Below, one piece after another: positions 6,353-18,700 of a stretch of 39,271 nucleotides of DNA. The position numbers and the translations under genes are program-made. Origin of the DNA: Laspinema sp. D2d (GTDB taxonomy: Bacteria > Cyanobacteriota > Cyanobacteriia > Cyanobacteriales > Laspinemataceae); assembly GCF_025370755.1 (NCBI RefSeq), contig NZ_JAMXFC010000004.1, positions 1 through 39,271 of the forward strand, given 5' to 3'. The notes beneath the pieces are model-generated. The model was not told where the DNA came from. It did not search any database and was given only the letters and a program-made list of their open reading frames with translations. How positions within the stretch are numbered: the stretch's first letter is position 1; each line of letters starts with the position of its first letter.

Positions 6353-9300
6353 TGAAGACATTCAACTGGGGAGCAAAACCCTGATTTATCGAGCCCTTCG
6401 TAAATCGGACCAAAAACCCGTTATTTTAAAAGCTTTAGCCTCGGAATATCCCACCCCAGAAGAATTAGCCCGGTTAAAGCATGAATATGAAATTACCCAC
6501 AATTTACCGATCAATCGGCTCATCAAACCTTTTGCGATCGAACCTGTTCATAATACGTTGATGCTGGTTTTTGAGGATGAAGGGGGTCAGTCCCTGAAAC
6601 AAGTTCTCCTGGCTGAAAAACTCAACCTAGAAACTTTTTTAAAAATTGCCATTCAGCTCACAGAAACCCTAGGAGAACTGCACCAAGCTCAAGTCGTTCA
6701 TAAAGATATTAAACCCTCTAATATCATCATTCTCAATCACCCTCAAGCTCTAAGGGTGAGCATTACTGACTTTAGCATTGCCACCCGCCTCTCCCGAGAA
6801 ACCCAAACCCTCAACCCTCATCCCACCCTCCTAGAGGGAACCCTCGCCTATATGTCCCCCGAGCAAACTGGGCGGATGAACCGATGTTTAGACTATCGCA
6901 CCGACTTCTATTCATTAGGGATTACATTTTATGAAATGCTGGCGGGTCAATTGCCTTTTGTTGCCGAAGACCCCTTAGAATTAATTCACTGTCACATTGC
7001 CAAGCAGCCGGTTTCTCTGGATGTATTAAGGCCAGACATTCCCCGGGCTTTGAGCGAAATTGTCATGAAATTAATGGCAAAAACTGCGGAAGACCGCTAT
7101 CAAAGTGCTTATGGAATTAAAGCCGATTTAGACTATTGTCTAAGCCATTTTAAGGATGAGAAAGCTCTCAAAAATTTTAAGCCGGGACAATGGGATAAAA
7201 GTGGTCAATTTGTCCTTTCTCAAAAACTTTACGGACGCGATCGCGAAGTTGCCAGTCTCTTAGAAGCCTTTAATCGCATCACCTCGGTTGCTGGGGAAAG
7301 TCCAGTAGATGCTTCAACTTCTGCGGTTAAGTTAGGAACCCCTGAACTCATTTTAATTGCTGGGTATTCAGGCATTGGCAAAACCAGTATTGTCTATGAA
7401 ATTCATAAACCCATTGTTCGGCAACGGGGTTATTTCATTGCGGGAAAATTTGACCAATTTAAACGGGATATCCCTTATGCTTCTCTGATTCAAGCCTTCC
7501 AGTCTTTAATTCGGCAACTCCTCACCGAACCCCCAGAACAAATTGCCCAATGGCAACAGAAACTCTTAATAGCCGTTGGGGAAAACGGTCAAATGATTAT
7601 TGATGTGATTCCCGAAGTGGAATCCATTATGGGCAAACAGCCGCCGATTGCTCCATTAGGACCGGGTGAAGCTCAAAATCGATTTAATCGGGTGTTTAAA
7701 GCGTTTATTCATGTGTTTACGCAACCCGAACACCCCCTGGTTCTCTTTTTAGATGATTTACAATGGGCAGATTCTGCGTCCTTAAACCTGCTTCAATTGC
7801 TGATGACCGATGTAGAAAGTCATCACTTATTAATGATTGGGGCTTATCGTGATAATGAAGTCAGTCCCACCCATCCTTTTATGCTTGCCCTTGAGGAAAT
7901 TGAGAAGATGGGGGCTAAGGTAACAACCATTGAACTCCAACCCCTTGGGGTAACCCAGGTGACGGCGTTGATTTCTGATAGCTTTAGTTGTAGCCCAGAA
8001 CGCGCTAAACCCTTAGCTGAACTGATTTTTAACAAGACTCAGGGAAATCCCTTTTTCTTGACGCAATTACTCAAATCTCTTCATCAACAGAATTTGCTTT
8101 CCTTTGATTTCAATCAAGGAATTTGGCAATGGAACATGGAGCAGATTAGCCGGATTGGAATTACAGAGAATGTCGTTGAGTTAATGGTAGGTAAGATTCG
8201 TCAATTTAGTGATTCTGCCCAGAATGCTTTAAAATTCGCCGCTTGTATTGGCAACCGATTTGATTTGCATATTCTGGCAATTGTTCGAGAGCGATCGCCT
8301 GCTTTAACCGCAGGGGATTTGTGGGAAGCCTTACAAGAATGGTTAGTTTTACCCTTAAGTGATACCTATAAAATTCCCACGGTTTCCGACAATCTGGACG
8401 GAATTACAGTCAGTTATCAATTCCTGCACGATCGCGTCCAACAAGCGGCCTATTCTCTGATTCCCGAGGCCCAGAAAAAAGCAGTTCATCTAAAAATTGG
8501 GCAAATTCTCCTCCAAAATACTCCGGAAGCCGAACTAGAAGAGCAAATCTTTGATATTGTCAATCATTTGAATAGTGGGGTGGAATTACTACAAGGGTCC
8601 GAGGAAAAACTTCACCTCGCCCGACTCAATGCGATCGCCGGGAAAAAATCTAAACTCTCCAACGCCTACCACAGTGCGATCGTTCATTTTAGTTTAGGCA
8701 TAAATTTGTTAGATGAAAATCCTTGGGAAATCGATTATCAACTCACCTTGTTGTTACACCGGGAACTGGGGGAATGTCAATATTTAGTGGGAGATTTCGA
8801 CCGCGCCGAAACCCTATTTAACCGCGCCTTAGCTCAAGCAAAATCCCGCTTTGAACGGGCGGAAATCTATTCTCTTTATATTGCTGCTTGCATGACTAAA
8901 GGGGATAATTATTATCAAGCCGTAGAATTAGGGATTGAAGGATTAAAAGATTTTGGCCTCTATTTTCCCCATCAAGAAGAGGCGTTAATTACTGCCCTGG
9001 TTGCTGAACAGGAAACGGTCCAGACTCGCCTCATGGGTCAGAATATCGCTGATTTATTGAACCTTCCTGAAATGGCAGACCCCGATAAAAAAGTGGCGAT
9101 CAACCTGCTCGTTCATTCCTGGACAGCGACCTATTTTGCCCATAGTCCAAACTGCCTAAAATTGATGGGATTAAAAATGGTCAGCCTTACCTTAGAATAT
9201 GGAGCCGTAGACGCTTCTGCCTTTGGTTTTGTGGTCTATGGGATGATTTTAGCCGGTCGTCAGGACTATCAAGCGGCTTATCAATTTGGGGATTTAGCCT

Positions 9301-12300
9301 TAAAATTGCGGCAGAAATTTCCCAATCATACCCTGACTCCAAAAATCAATAATATATTTGCCCATACCATTAATCCCTTCTGGCAACATCTCCGAACTAA
9401 TTTACCCTTATATCGAGAGTCCTATAAGGTCAGTTTGGAAACCGGGGATATTGTTTGGGGGGTTTGGGCGGTCACCTATCAGTTATGGACGCAATTTATT
9501 ATGGGGAACCGCCTACCCGAGGTTTATGAGAAATCGGCAAAATACCTCAAATTTATCGAAGAAACCAACGATCGCAATATGATTGCCGGTTATCAGACCT
9601 TGCAACAAACGGTTTTAAACTTACAAGGATTAACCGATAGTCCGCTTACCCTAAATAACCCCGAGTACGATGAAACGGCAATCTTGAGATTATGGGCAGA
9701 CAATCAATTTTATGTGGGCATGAATTGGTTCTGGATGCTCAAGAGTCTGATTTTGTTTTTGCAGGAAGACTATGAAGCGGCATTGATTGTTGCCCGTCAA
9801 GCGGATGAAACCATTGGGACAAATTTTGGCTTTTTCAGCATGACGCAACATTATTTTTATTACTCATTGATTTTGACGGCCCTGTATCCAACGGCAGAGG
9901 AAGAGAAAAAAGTTAACTTCTGGACTATCCTCAATCAAAATCGGAAAAACCTCAAACTGTGGGCCGAAACGGGGAAAGAGAATTTTCTCCATAAGTACCT
10001 GTTGGTGGAGGCCGAAATTGCTCGAATTAGCGACCATCCATTAGAGGCAATGGAACTCTATGATCAGGCGATCGCCAGCGCCCAAGAACAGGGTTATTTA
10101 CAAATAGAAGCTCTGGCTAACGAACTGGCTGCCAAGTTTTATCGGGGTTTAGGACGGCTGAAAATTGCTAAAACTTATTTCACTGATGCTCGCTATCAAT
10201 ACAGCCTCTGGGGGGCCAAAGCGAAGGTTCAGCACCTCGATAAAACCTATTCTGATTTGTTAGGAAGAGCCTCTATTCGAGACCAGGCATTGGCAGACTT
10301 CAGTCAAACCACCACCTCAGAACAGGCTACCACCGTTGGCAATGCGGCTTTACTCGATATTGCTACGGTGATGAAAGCTTCGCAAACGATTTCTTCAGAA
10401 ATTGTTCTGGAAACTTTGCTAGAAAAGTTAATGCATATTCTGATCGAAAATGCGGGGGCTCAAAAAGGGCATTTACTCCTCGATCGCGAGGGTCAATTTG
10501 TCCAGGTGGCTGAGGGAACTGTGGAGAATGACCAAATTACCTTACTGCCCTCTGTTCCCCTCGAAAACTCTTCCGATCTGCCCTTGGGATTAATTCACTA
10601 CGTCGATCGCACTCACAAACCCCTATTGCTCAATCATGCCCGTGAGGAAGGACTATTTACCACGGACCCCTATATTGTCCGCCATCAAGTCAAATCGGTT
10701 TTATGTACCCCGATCGTCCATCAAGGCAAGCGCGTCGGGTTACTCTATTTAGAAAATAACCGGGTAGCAGGGGCCTTTACCCCCGATCGCCTGGAAGTCT
10801 TACGAATGTTATCAGGACAGGCGGCTATTTCCTTAGAACTGGCCCGGGTGGTGAAACAAGTACAGGATACCGTCGCCTATTTAAGTGCGATTATCACCCA
10901 TATTGCCGATGGACTGCTGGTTACCGATGCCCAGGGTCTGATTACCCGAGTCAATCCCGCCCTGTTGGCGATGTTTGACCGCCCGGAAAGTGAAACTTTA
11001 GGGAAACATTGTGCCGAACTCTTTCCCCACAATCTGGTTCAAGCGATCGCCCAAAGTGTTAAGTCTCCCAACGATGTGTTCACCGTTGAAGTTGAACTCG
11101 CCTTTGAGCACGTCGGAAAAGCCGTCGCGACTTCAATTTTACCCCCTCAGTTATCAGAAACGGATGCTGCCTACTGTATTGGAACCGTAATCTTGATTCG
11201 AGATATCACTACAGAGAAAGCGGTAGATCGCATGAAAACCGATTTTATCTCCACGGTATCTCACGAACTGCGAACCCCTCTCACTTCTGTAGTAGGGTTT
11301 GCCAAGCTGATCCAGAAAAAACTCCAAGACAAGATTTTACCCAGCTTCCAGGAGTCCGATCGCAAAACTCAAAAGGCGATCGCCCAGGTGGGAGATAACA
11401 TCAATATTATTATCTCGGAAGGAGAACGGTTGACCCATTTGATCAACGATGTGCTAGATATCGCCAAAATGGAAGCGGGAAAAGTGGATTGGCAAATGCA
11501 GCCGTTGGCGGTATCCGAACTGATTGAACGGGCTTTTTCCGCCACATCCAGCCTGTTTGAAAATAGTGGATTGGCGCAAATCCGTGAGATTGAAACGGGA
11601 TTGCCCGAAGTGATCGGCGATCGCGATCGGTTATTACAAGTGCTAATTAATCTGATCTCCAATGCGGTCAAATTTACCCGAACTGGATCGGTAACCGTCC
11701 GGGCCCGCCTCCAGAATGAGCAATTGGTGATCTCGGTTATTGATACGGGCATCGGCATTCCCCCGGAATATCAAGAAACCGTGTTCGAGAAATTTAAGCA
11801 AGTCGGGGACACCCTCACAGACAAACCCAAAGGGACTGGACTGGGATTACCCATTTGTAAACAAATTGTCGAACATCACCAGGGTCAGATTTGGGTGGAA
11901 AGTGAGATAAAATTGGGAACAACGTTTTCCTTTACCCTCCCTCTAACCCCCGAGAATGGGTTACCGACCCCGGAACAACTCAACTTCCAGACCCTAGTCC
12001 AGCAGTTGAAAGAAACCATCATCCCCCATCCCGAACATTCCCAGCGCGATCGCCCGAAAACCATCCTGGTGGTAGATGACGAGACTCACATTCGGTCCTT
12101 GTTGCGCCAGGAATTGGAAGCTTCCGGGTATAACGTGCGAGAAGCCAAAGACGGCATGGAGGCGATCGCCCAGGTGAAAGCCACCCCCCCGGACTTGATT
12201 TTACTGGATGTGATGATGCCGCAAATTAGTGGATTTGACGTAGCAGCCGTGCTCAAAAATGATCCCCAGACTCTGCATATTCCCATCGCCATCCTCTCCA

Positions 12301-12689
12301 TTATCGAAGATAAACAGCGGGGCTATCGTCTGGGGGTCGATCGCTATTTAACCAAGCCGATTGATCGAGAGGACTTACTCAACCAAATTGGCTTCCTCCT
12401 CTCCCAAGAAACATCCAAAAAGAAAGTTTTGGTCGTGGATGAGGATGTTTCGGCGGTTAAACTTTTAGCCGATGTCTTAGAAGCAAAAGGATATATCGTC
12501 ACCGAAGCCTCAAATGGTCCGGAATGCATCGAAAAAGCACGAGCGGTCAAACCTGATATGATTATAGTAGATTCTCTATTTTCCGAGCGACATGATATCG
12601 CCAAAACCTTGCGATTTGAGAAGGGCCTAGAAAATGTCTTTTTCCTGTTGCTTGCTGAAAATCAGGACCCTGATCCAGGGACAAACTAA
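6306..12689 (+). CDS. Giant Ser/Thr kinase - AAA ATPase - GAF/PAS - histidine kinase - double receiver protein
   Basis: Protein of 2,127 residues of the cyanobacterial type combining Ser/Thr and His kinases (HstK-like). An N-terminal Ser/Thr kinase (about 10-275) has Lys42, HKDIKPSN (Asp134, Lys136, Asn139) and YMSPEQTGR, but DFS (155-157) in place of DFG. An AAA/STAND-type ATPase follows, with Walker A GYSGIGKTS (Lys359) and Walker B LFLDDLQWAD (Asp483-Asp484). A long helical, TPR-like region spans about 750-1340. Then come GAF (about 1365-1515), PAS (about 1523-1630), HisKA (SHELRTP, His1653), HATPase (Asn1786, DTGIGIP Asp1813, GTGLGLPICKQI), receiver 1 (Asp1924-Asp1925, phospho-Asp1968, Lys2017) and a truncated receiver 2 (Asp2045, Asp2089, no C-terminal Lys). 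No ribosome-binding site is obvious before ATG. The paralog follows 102 bp downstream. Confidence 0.93.
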   Translation: MTHPQISLSIPGYQITEDIQLGSKTLIYRALRKSDQKPVILKALASEYPTPEELARLKHEYEITHNLPINRLIKPFAIEPVHNTLMLVFEDEGGQSLKQVLLAEKLNLETFLKIAIQLTETLGELHQAQVVHKDIKPSNIIILNHPQALRVSITDFSIATRLSRETQTLNPHPTLLEGTLAYMSPEQTGRMNRCLDYRTDFYSLGITFYEMLAGQLPFVAEDPLELIHCHIAKQPVSLDVLRPDIPRALSEIVMKLMAKTAEDRYQSAYGIKADLDYCLSHFKDEKALKNFKPGQWDKSGQFVLSQKLYGRDREVASLLEAFNRITSVAGESPVDASTSAVKLGTPELILIAGYSGIGKTSIVYEIHKPIVRQRGYFIAGKFDQFKRDIPYASLIQAFQSLIRQLLTEPPEQIAQWQQKLLIAVGENGQMIIDVIPEVESIMGKQPPIAPLGPGEAQNRFNRVFKAFIHVFTQPEHPLVLFLDDLQWADSASLNLLQLLMTDVESHHLLMIGAYRDNEVSPTHPFMLALEEIEKMGAKVTTIELQPLGVTQVTALISDSFSCSPERAKPLAELIFNKTQGNPFFLTQLLKSLHQQNLLSFDFNQGIWQWNMEQISRIGITENVVELMVGKIRQFSDSAQNALKFAACIGNRFDLHILAIVRERSPALTAGDLWEALQEWLVLPLSDTYKIPTVSDNLDGITVSYQFLHDRVQQAAYSLIPEAQKKAVHLKIGQILLQNTPEAELEEQIFDIVNHLNSGVELLQGSEEKLHLARLNAIAGKKSKLSNAYHSAIVHFSLGINLLDENPWEIDYQLTLLLHRELGECQYLVGDFDRAETLFNRALAQAKSRFERAEIYSLYIAACMTKGDNYYQAVELGIEGLKDFGLYFPHQEEALITALVAEQETVQTRLMGQNIADLLNLPEMADPDKKVAINLLVHSWTATYFAHSPNCLKLMGLKMVSLTLEYGAVDASAFGFVVYGMILAGRQDYQAAYQFGDLALKLRQKFPNHTLTPKINNIFAHTINPFWQHLRTNLPLYRESYKVSLETGDIVWGVWAVTYQLWTQFIMGNRLPEVYEKSAKYLKFIEETNDRNMIAGYQTLQQTVLNLQGLTDSPLTLNNPEYDETAILRLWADNQFYVGMNWFWMLKSLILFLQEDYEAALIVARQADETIGTNFGFFSMTQHYFYYSLILTALYPTAEEEKKVNFWTILNQNRKNLKLWAETGKENFLHKYLLVEAEIARISDHPLEAMELYDQAIASAQEQGYLQIEALANELAAKFYRGLGRLKIAKTYFTDARYQYSLWGAKAKVQHLDKTYSDLLGRASIRDQALADFSQTTTSEQATTVGNAALLDIATVMKASQTISSEIVLETLLEKLMHILIENAGAQKGHLLLDREGQFVQVAEGTVENDQITLLPSVPLENSSDLPLGLIHYVDRTHKPLLLNHAREEGLFTTDPYIVRHQVKSVLCTPIVHQGKRVGLLYLENNRVAGAFTPDRLEVLRMLSGQAAISLELARVVKQVQDTVAYLSAIITHIADGLLVTDAQGLITRVNPALLAMFDRPESETLGKHCAELFPHNLVQAIAQSVKSPNDVFTVEVELAFEHVGKAVATSILPPQLSETDAAYCIGTVILIRDITTEKAVDRMKTDFISTVSHELRTPLTSVVGFAKLIQKKLQDKILPSFQESDRKTQKAIAQVGDNINIIISEGERLTHLINDVLDIAKMEAGKVDWQMQPLAVSELIERAFSATSSLFENSGLAQIREIETGLPEVIGDRDRLLQVLINLISNAVKFTRTGSVTVRARLQNEQLVISVIDTGIGIPPEYQETVFEKFKQVGDTLTDKPKGTGLGLPICKQIVEHHQGQIWVESEIKLGTTFSFTLPLTPENGLPTPEQLNFQTLVQQLKETIIPHPEHSQRDRPKTILVVDDETHIRSLLRQELEASGYNVREAKDGMEAIAQVKATPPDLILLDVMMPQISGFDVAAVLKNDPQTLHIPIAILSIIEDKQRGYRLGVDRYLTKPIDREDLLNQIGFLLSQETSKKKVLVVDEDVSAVKLLADVLEAKGYIVTEASNGPECIEKARAVKPDMIIVDSLFSERHDIAKTLRFEKGLENVFFLLLAENQDPDPGTN

Positions 12690-12720
12690 CGGGGGTTAGT
12701 AACGCCCAGTCAATCCCTCA

Positions 12721-12750
12721 AACCGTCGCGGGGTTAAATCTGCGGCGGTT
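12721..12750. promoter_or_regulatory. Hairpin between the two giant kinase genes
   Basis: AACCGTCGC (12721-12729) pairs with GCGGCGGTT (12742-12750) across a 12-nt loop, with one G-T wobble. There is no strong T-run, so a partial terminator or mRNA-processing element setting the ratio of the two paralogs is possible but unproven. Confidence 0.4.
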
Positions 12751-12791
12751 CTCGCCCTTTAAACCCACGACTGACAAACAAAAAAATCAAT

Positions 12792-15700
12792 ATGAATATT
12801 ATTGGATATGAACTGGCTGAACCGATGGAAACCGGCATCAATACTATCATTTATCGCGGGTATAATGCCACCGATGGTACTACAGCCATTTTTAAAGTCT
12901 TAGCTTCCCCCTCTCCGACAATTGACGACTTGATTAAATTTAGAAATGAGTATGAAATTTGTAAAAATCTGGAGATTTCTGGGATTGTCAAGCCCTTAGC
13001 CTTGACCGATTATCAAAATAGTTTAGCCTTGGTATTAGAGGATTTTGGCGGCCAGTCTTTAAAAAAGAGTATGGACGAAAAACCCCTGACCGTAGCTGAG
13101 TGTTTGCACCTAGGAATTCAGCTCACGACCAGCCTAGGACAACTCCACCAGCATCAAATTGTTCATAAAGATATTAAACCCCAAAATTTAATTGTTAATC
13201 CGCGAACTGGGGAAATTAAAATTACAGATTTTAGCATTGCGATGCGACTCTCTTCTGAATCTTCTTGGAGTCAAGATACGGTTTTAGAAGGGACTTTATC
13301 CTATATGTCTCCCGAACAAACGGGACGGATGAATCGGGCGGTGGATTATCGCACGGATTTTTATTCCCTGGGGGTGACGTTCTATGAAATGCTCACGGGA
13401 CGGTTACCCTTTGAGGCGGTTGATGCCTTAGAGTTAATCTATTGTCATATTGCCAAAATCGCTGTACCTCCCCATCAAATTAACCCCCAAATTCCTCAAG
13501 CCGTGGGGGATATTGTTATGAAATTGATGGCAAAAACAGCGGAAGATCGCTATCAAACCAGTGAGGGGTTGTTATTTGATTTGGAAACCTGTTTAACACA
13601 ATTAGAAGCCCAGGGCCGCATTGAACCGTTTCCCGTTGGAGAACGTGATCGCGCCAGTCAATTGCTGATTCCCCAAAAGTTATATGGGCGGGAAAAAGAA
13701 GTGGGGACCTTAATGGAAACTTTCCATCGGGTTGCTCAAGGTAGTAGTGAAATGATGCTGGTTTCGGGCTATTCTGGCATTGGTAAATCGGCTTTAGTTG
13801 CGGAAGTTCATAAACCGATTGTCGGGGCGCGAGGCCACTTTATTTCGGGCAAATATGACCAATATAAACGCAATATTCCCTATGCGGGACTGATTCAAGC
13901 CTTTTCTGAATTGATAGATCGTCTCTTGACCGAAACTCCCGATCGCATTACCTTTTGGCAACAACAACTCACCGAAGCTTTAGGGAGTAATGGACAGGCG
14001 ATCGTAGAGGTGATTCCTAAAGTTGAAGCCATTGTTGGAACCCAACCCCCCATCGCCGAACTCGGACCCCTTGAATCCCAGAATCGCTTTAATCGGGTGT
14101 TTCAACAATTTTTGCAGACCTTTTGTAAAAAAGAGCATCCTTTGGTCATTTTTCTGGATGATTTACAATGGGCTGATACCGCTTCTTTACACTTAATTTA
14201 TCAACTGATTAATGACTTAGACCATCAATATTTTTTACTGATTGGGGCTTATCGGGATAACGAAGTCAATGCAGTTCATCCCCTGATTCAAACGCGGGAT
14301 GCCCTAGAATCAATGGGGGCGACGGTGAATCAAATCCTGTTGCAACCTTTAGAAATGGTTCATGTGAACGCTTTGATTGCGGATACTTTGGATGAACCCG
14401 AGCGATCGCGCCCCTTAGCAGAACTGCTTTACCATAAAACCCAGGGTAATCCCTTTTTCCTGACCCAACTCCTCAAAACGCTCTGGGATGAAAAACTCTT
14501 AAGTTATGAGTTCAGTGTGGGATTGTGGCAGTGGGATATTGACCGCATTTTAGCTGTGGGAATTGCCGATCGCAATGTGGTCGAATTAATGGCCCGCAAT
14601 ATTCAAAAACTCCCGGAATCTACCCAAACAATTTTACAGTTAGCCGCTTGTGTGGGCAATACTTTCACCTTAGAGGTCCTGGCGATCGTCAGTGAAAGTT
14701 CCCCGATGGCAACCGCTGCCTCACTCTGGTCCGCCTTAAAATCCGGCTTAATTTTACCCCTGAGTTCGGGATATAAAATTCCCTTGCTGATTGGGGATGA
14801 ACCGGGGGAAAAATTCGAGTTTCCAACCGGAGTCAATTTATCGGACTTGTTAGAAACTCAGTCAATTTCTTATAAGTTTTTGCATGACCGTGTTCAACAG
14901 GCAGCTTATTCCCTGATTCAAGAAGAACATAAAAAAGAAACTCACCTCAAAATCGGAAAGTTGCTGCTGAATAACATTCCCCCGGAGGAACGAGAAGAGA
15001 CAATTTTTGCCTTAGTGAATCAGTTAAACTACGGTTGTGACCTGCTGAAGACCTCCCAAGAAAAAGATGAACTGGCCCAATTGAATGCGATCGCCGGAAA
15101 TAAAGCCAAATCTTCCACGGCTTATGAAGCGGCTTTGCGCTATTTAAAAGTTGGCATTGGACTCTTAGCCGAAGATTGCTGGAACAGCCACTATGAGTTA
15201 ACCCTCTCCCTCTATGTTTCCACCTTAGAAGCGGAATATTTAAATGGGAATTTTGAAGCGGCGCAAACCTTAGCCGATCTAATTTTGGACCGGGCAAAGG
15301 CAGTCCTGGATCGGGTTAAGGTGTATGAAATTCAAATGCAAATGTATGCCGCCCAACATCATATTAGCCTCGCCATTGAAACCGGATTAGCCGCCCTCAA
15401 TTTGATGGAAATTTCCCTCGCTGCTGCCTCAGTAGAACGGAGTCAATCCCTAGAATTGCCGGATATCAATGGCATCTCCGAACTGCCGGAAATGACCGAC
15501 CCTTATGAATTGGCAGTAATGCGAATTCTCATGAATTTAGTCGCCCCGGCTTTACATAGTAGCCAGTTAGAGTTATGGTTTCAACTGGTTTTGACTGCTT
15601 TAGAACGCTGTCTGGAAAAGGGGCATTCTGCCATTGCTGCATTTACTTACAGTTGGTATGCGACGCTTCTCTGTGGGTCCGGAGATATCGAACGGGGCTA

Positions 15701-18700
15701 TTATGCGGCACAAATTGCCGTGAAATTGTTAGAACGGTTTCAAGGCAAAACCCTCAAATGTCAAGTTTATAATATGGTGTTTGCCTTCGTGCAGCATTGG
15801 AAGCAGCCGGTTAAAGTAGCGGTGGAAGCGTTACAAGAAGGGCTACATAGTGGCTTGGAAGTGGGGGATTTAGAATATGCCAGTTACTGTGCTTGTAAAT
15901 ATTGTAGTTATTTGTTTTTAAGTGGAGAATCCCTGGAAACTGTTGCTCGCAAGCAAACTCCCTACATTGAATTACTCCAAAAACTCAAGTATGAAATTGC
16001 CCTCTATGATGGTAGTACCTGGCGACAATTGGTGGCGAATTTACAAGGGTTAGCCCCGGACAAGTATCGGTTAGTGGGGGATATTTTTAACGAAGACCTG
16101 ATTTTGCCTAAACTCAAAGAGGCAAACGATGGATGGTCTTTATTTAATGTTTACCTCGCCAAAACTATCCTTAACTTTTTGTTAAAACAACGACAAGTAG
16201 CCCTGACTTATGCCACCCTGGCGGCGGAATATTCCGGTTCCGTCAGCGGGGCATTTACAATGGCGGTTCATAATTTTTACTATTCTTTAGTCTTGTTGTC
16301 CGTCTATCCTTCGGCGAGTACGGAAGACCAGCAGAAGTATTTACATCAAGTGGAATGTAATCAAGAAAAAATGCGAAAATGGGCGGAACTGGGCCCCATG
16401 AATTACCAACATAAGTACGAGTTAATCGAAGCGGAAAAAGCCCGAGTTTTAGGTCAGAGTTTAGAGGCGATCGATGGCTATGAACGGGCTATTACTGGGG
16501 CCAAAGAAAATGGCTATCTGCCGGAAGAAGCCTTAGCCTATGAACTAGCCTCCAATTTTTATCGCCATCGCCATCAGGATAAATTCGCCGACACTTACCT
16601 CAATGAAGCCTATGGTATTTATATCAAATGGGGAGCGAAAATTAAAGTAGACCAATTAGAAGCCAAATATCCTCAGTTAAAGCTCCGCAAGCCCGCTGTG
16701 TCTCAGCGAGGGGTTGCTATGGCTCAAATGACGACGGCGACAACATTTGGAAGTTCTGCTGCCTTGGATTTAGCCACGGTGATTAAAGCTTCTCAAGCCA
16801 TTTCTTCTGAACTGCAAATTGAGAAGTTGGTTGAGAAGTTAATGAATATTTTGATTGAAAATGCCGGGGCGCAGAAAGGATTTTTGGTGTTAGCAGAAGG
16901 GGACAATCTCATCTTGGCAGCGGAAGTGGGGCTAGACAAAAAAACTCAGGGGGTCAAGTTACGATTTGATGCATTAGATAGTAAAGCCGATCTACCTTGG
17001 TCGATTATTCATTATGTCCGCCGCACTCAAACCAATGTCGTCTTAAATGATGCGATTCGAGAGGGATTATTTACCAACGATCGCTATGTCAGTACCCATC
17101 AGGTGAAGTCGCTGTTATGTGCACCGTTTGTCAATCAAGGAAAACTGGTGGGGATTGTTTATTTAGAGAACAATCTCACCCGTAGCGCCTTTACCCGCGA
17201 TCGCCTGGAAGTGTTACGACTCCTCTCGGGACAGGCGGCGATTTCCATTGATTTAGCGCGAACCGTGAATCAGTTGCAAGATACCGTCGCTTATTTGAAT
17301 GCGATCGTCAACAATATCGCCGATGGGTTGCTGGTGACAGATATGCGCGATCGCATTTCCCGCTTAAACCCCGCCTTATTAGAGATGTTTGGATTACCCA
17401 CCACGGAACTACAGGGTCAGGATTGCCAAGAGGGACTGAGTAAGGAACTCGCCTCATTAGTCTCACAATCCCGAGAACACCTCACGGAAGTGCTATCAGC
17501 AGAAATCCCGTTAACGAATAATCGCGTGGGTAAAGCCGTCGCTACCTCCATTGTCACCGAATCTACGGGGGATGAACAGGGTCCAAGCTGTATCGGGACC
17601 GTTACTTTGATCCGGGATATCACCACAGAGAAAGAAGTTGATCGCATGAAAACTGACTTTATCTCCACAGTTTCTCACGAACTGCGAACCCCTCTCACTT
17701 CTGTGGTGGGATTTGCTAAAATCGTCAACAAGAAACTCCAAGAGAAGATTGTCGGGGCACTGGTGGACGCGGATAAGAAAACTCAGCGGGCATTACAGCA
17801 AGTCACGGACAATATTGAGATTATCATTTCGGAAGGGGAACGGTTGACGAACCTGATTAATGATGTGCTAGACATCGCCAAAATGGAAGCGGGGAAAGTG
17901 GAGTGGCAAATGCAACCGATTTCCCTGAGTGAACTGATGGAACGGGCGATCGCCTCCACTTCGAGTCTATTTCAAAGCACTGAATTACAGGTGCAGGTGG
18001 AGATTGAACCGGAACTCCCGCAAGTCAGCGGCGATCGCGATCGGTTATTGCAAGTGCTGATTAATCTCATCTCCAATGCTGTCAAATTCACCGATACCGG
18101 GACTGTTACCCTTCGCGCTACCCAAAACGAGGATCAGGTGATGGTGAGTATTATCGACACCGGCATCGGCATCCCCCCGGAATTTCAAGATACAGTGTTC
18201 GAGAAATTTAAACAAGTGGGAGATACCCTCACCGATAAACCCCGGGGGACCGGACTGGGATTACCCATTTGTAAACAAATTATCGAACATCACGGGGGTA
18301 AAATTTGGGTCGAAAGTACACCGGGTCAAGGTAGTATCTTCTCCTTTAGCTTACCGTCCTTGGGGTCTAGCATCACCCCAGAACTTGAAAAACTCAACTT
18401 AGATAGCTTTGTCAAGCAACTCAAAGAACGAATTGTCACCACCCCGAAACGGGAATCCGATTCCGTTAAAACCATTCTGGTGGTTGATGATGATACTCAC
18501 ATTCGGTCCCTGCTGCGCCAAGAGTTAGAAAGCTGTGGATATCAAGTTCGGGAAGCACAAGATGGGATGGAGGCGATCGCTGAAGTCAAAGCCCTGAAAC
18601 CGGACCTAATCTTACTCGATGTGATGATGCCGCAAATCAGTGGATTTGATGTAGCTGCCATGCTCAAACATGACCCGGAAACAATGGATATCCCCATTAT

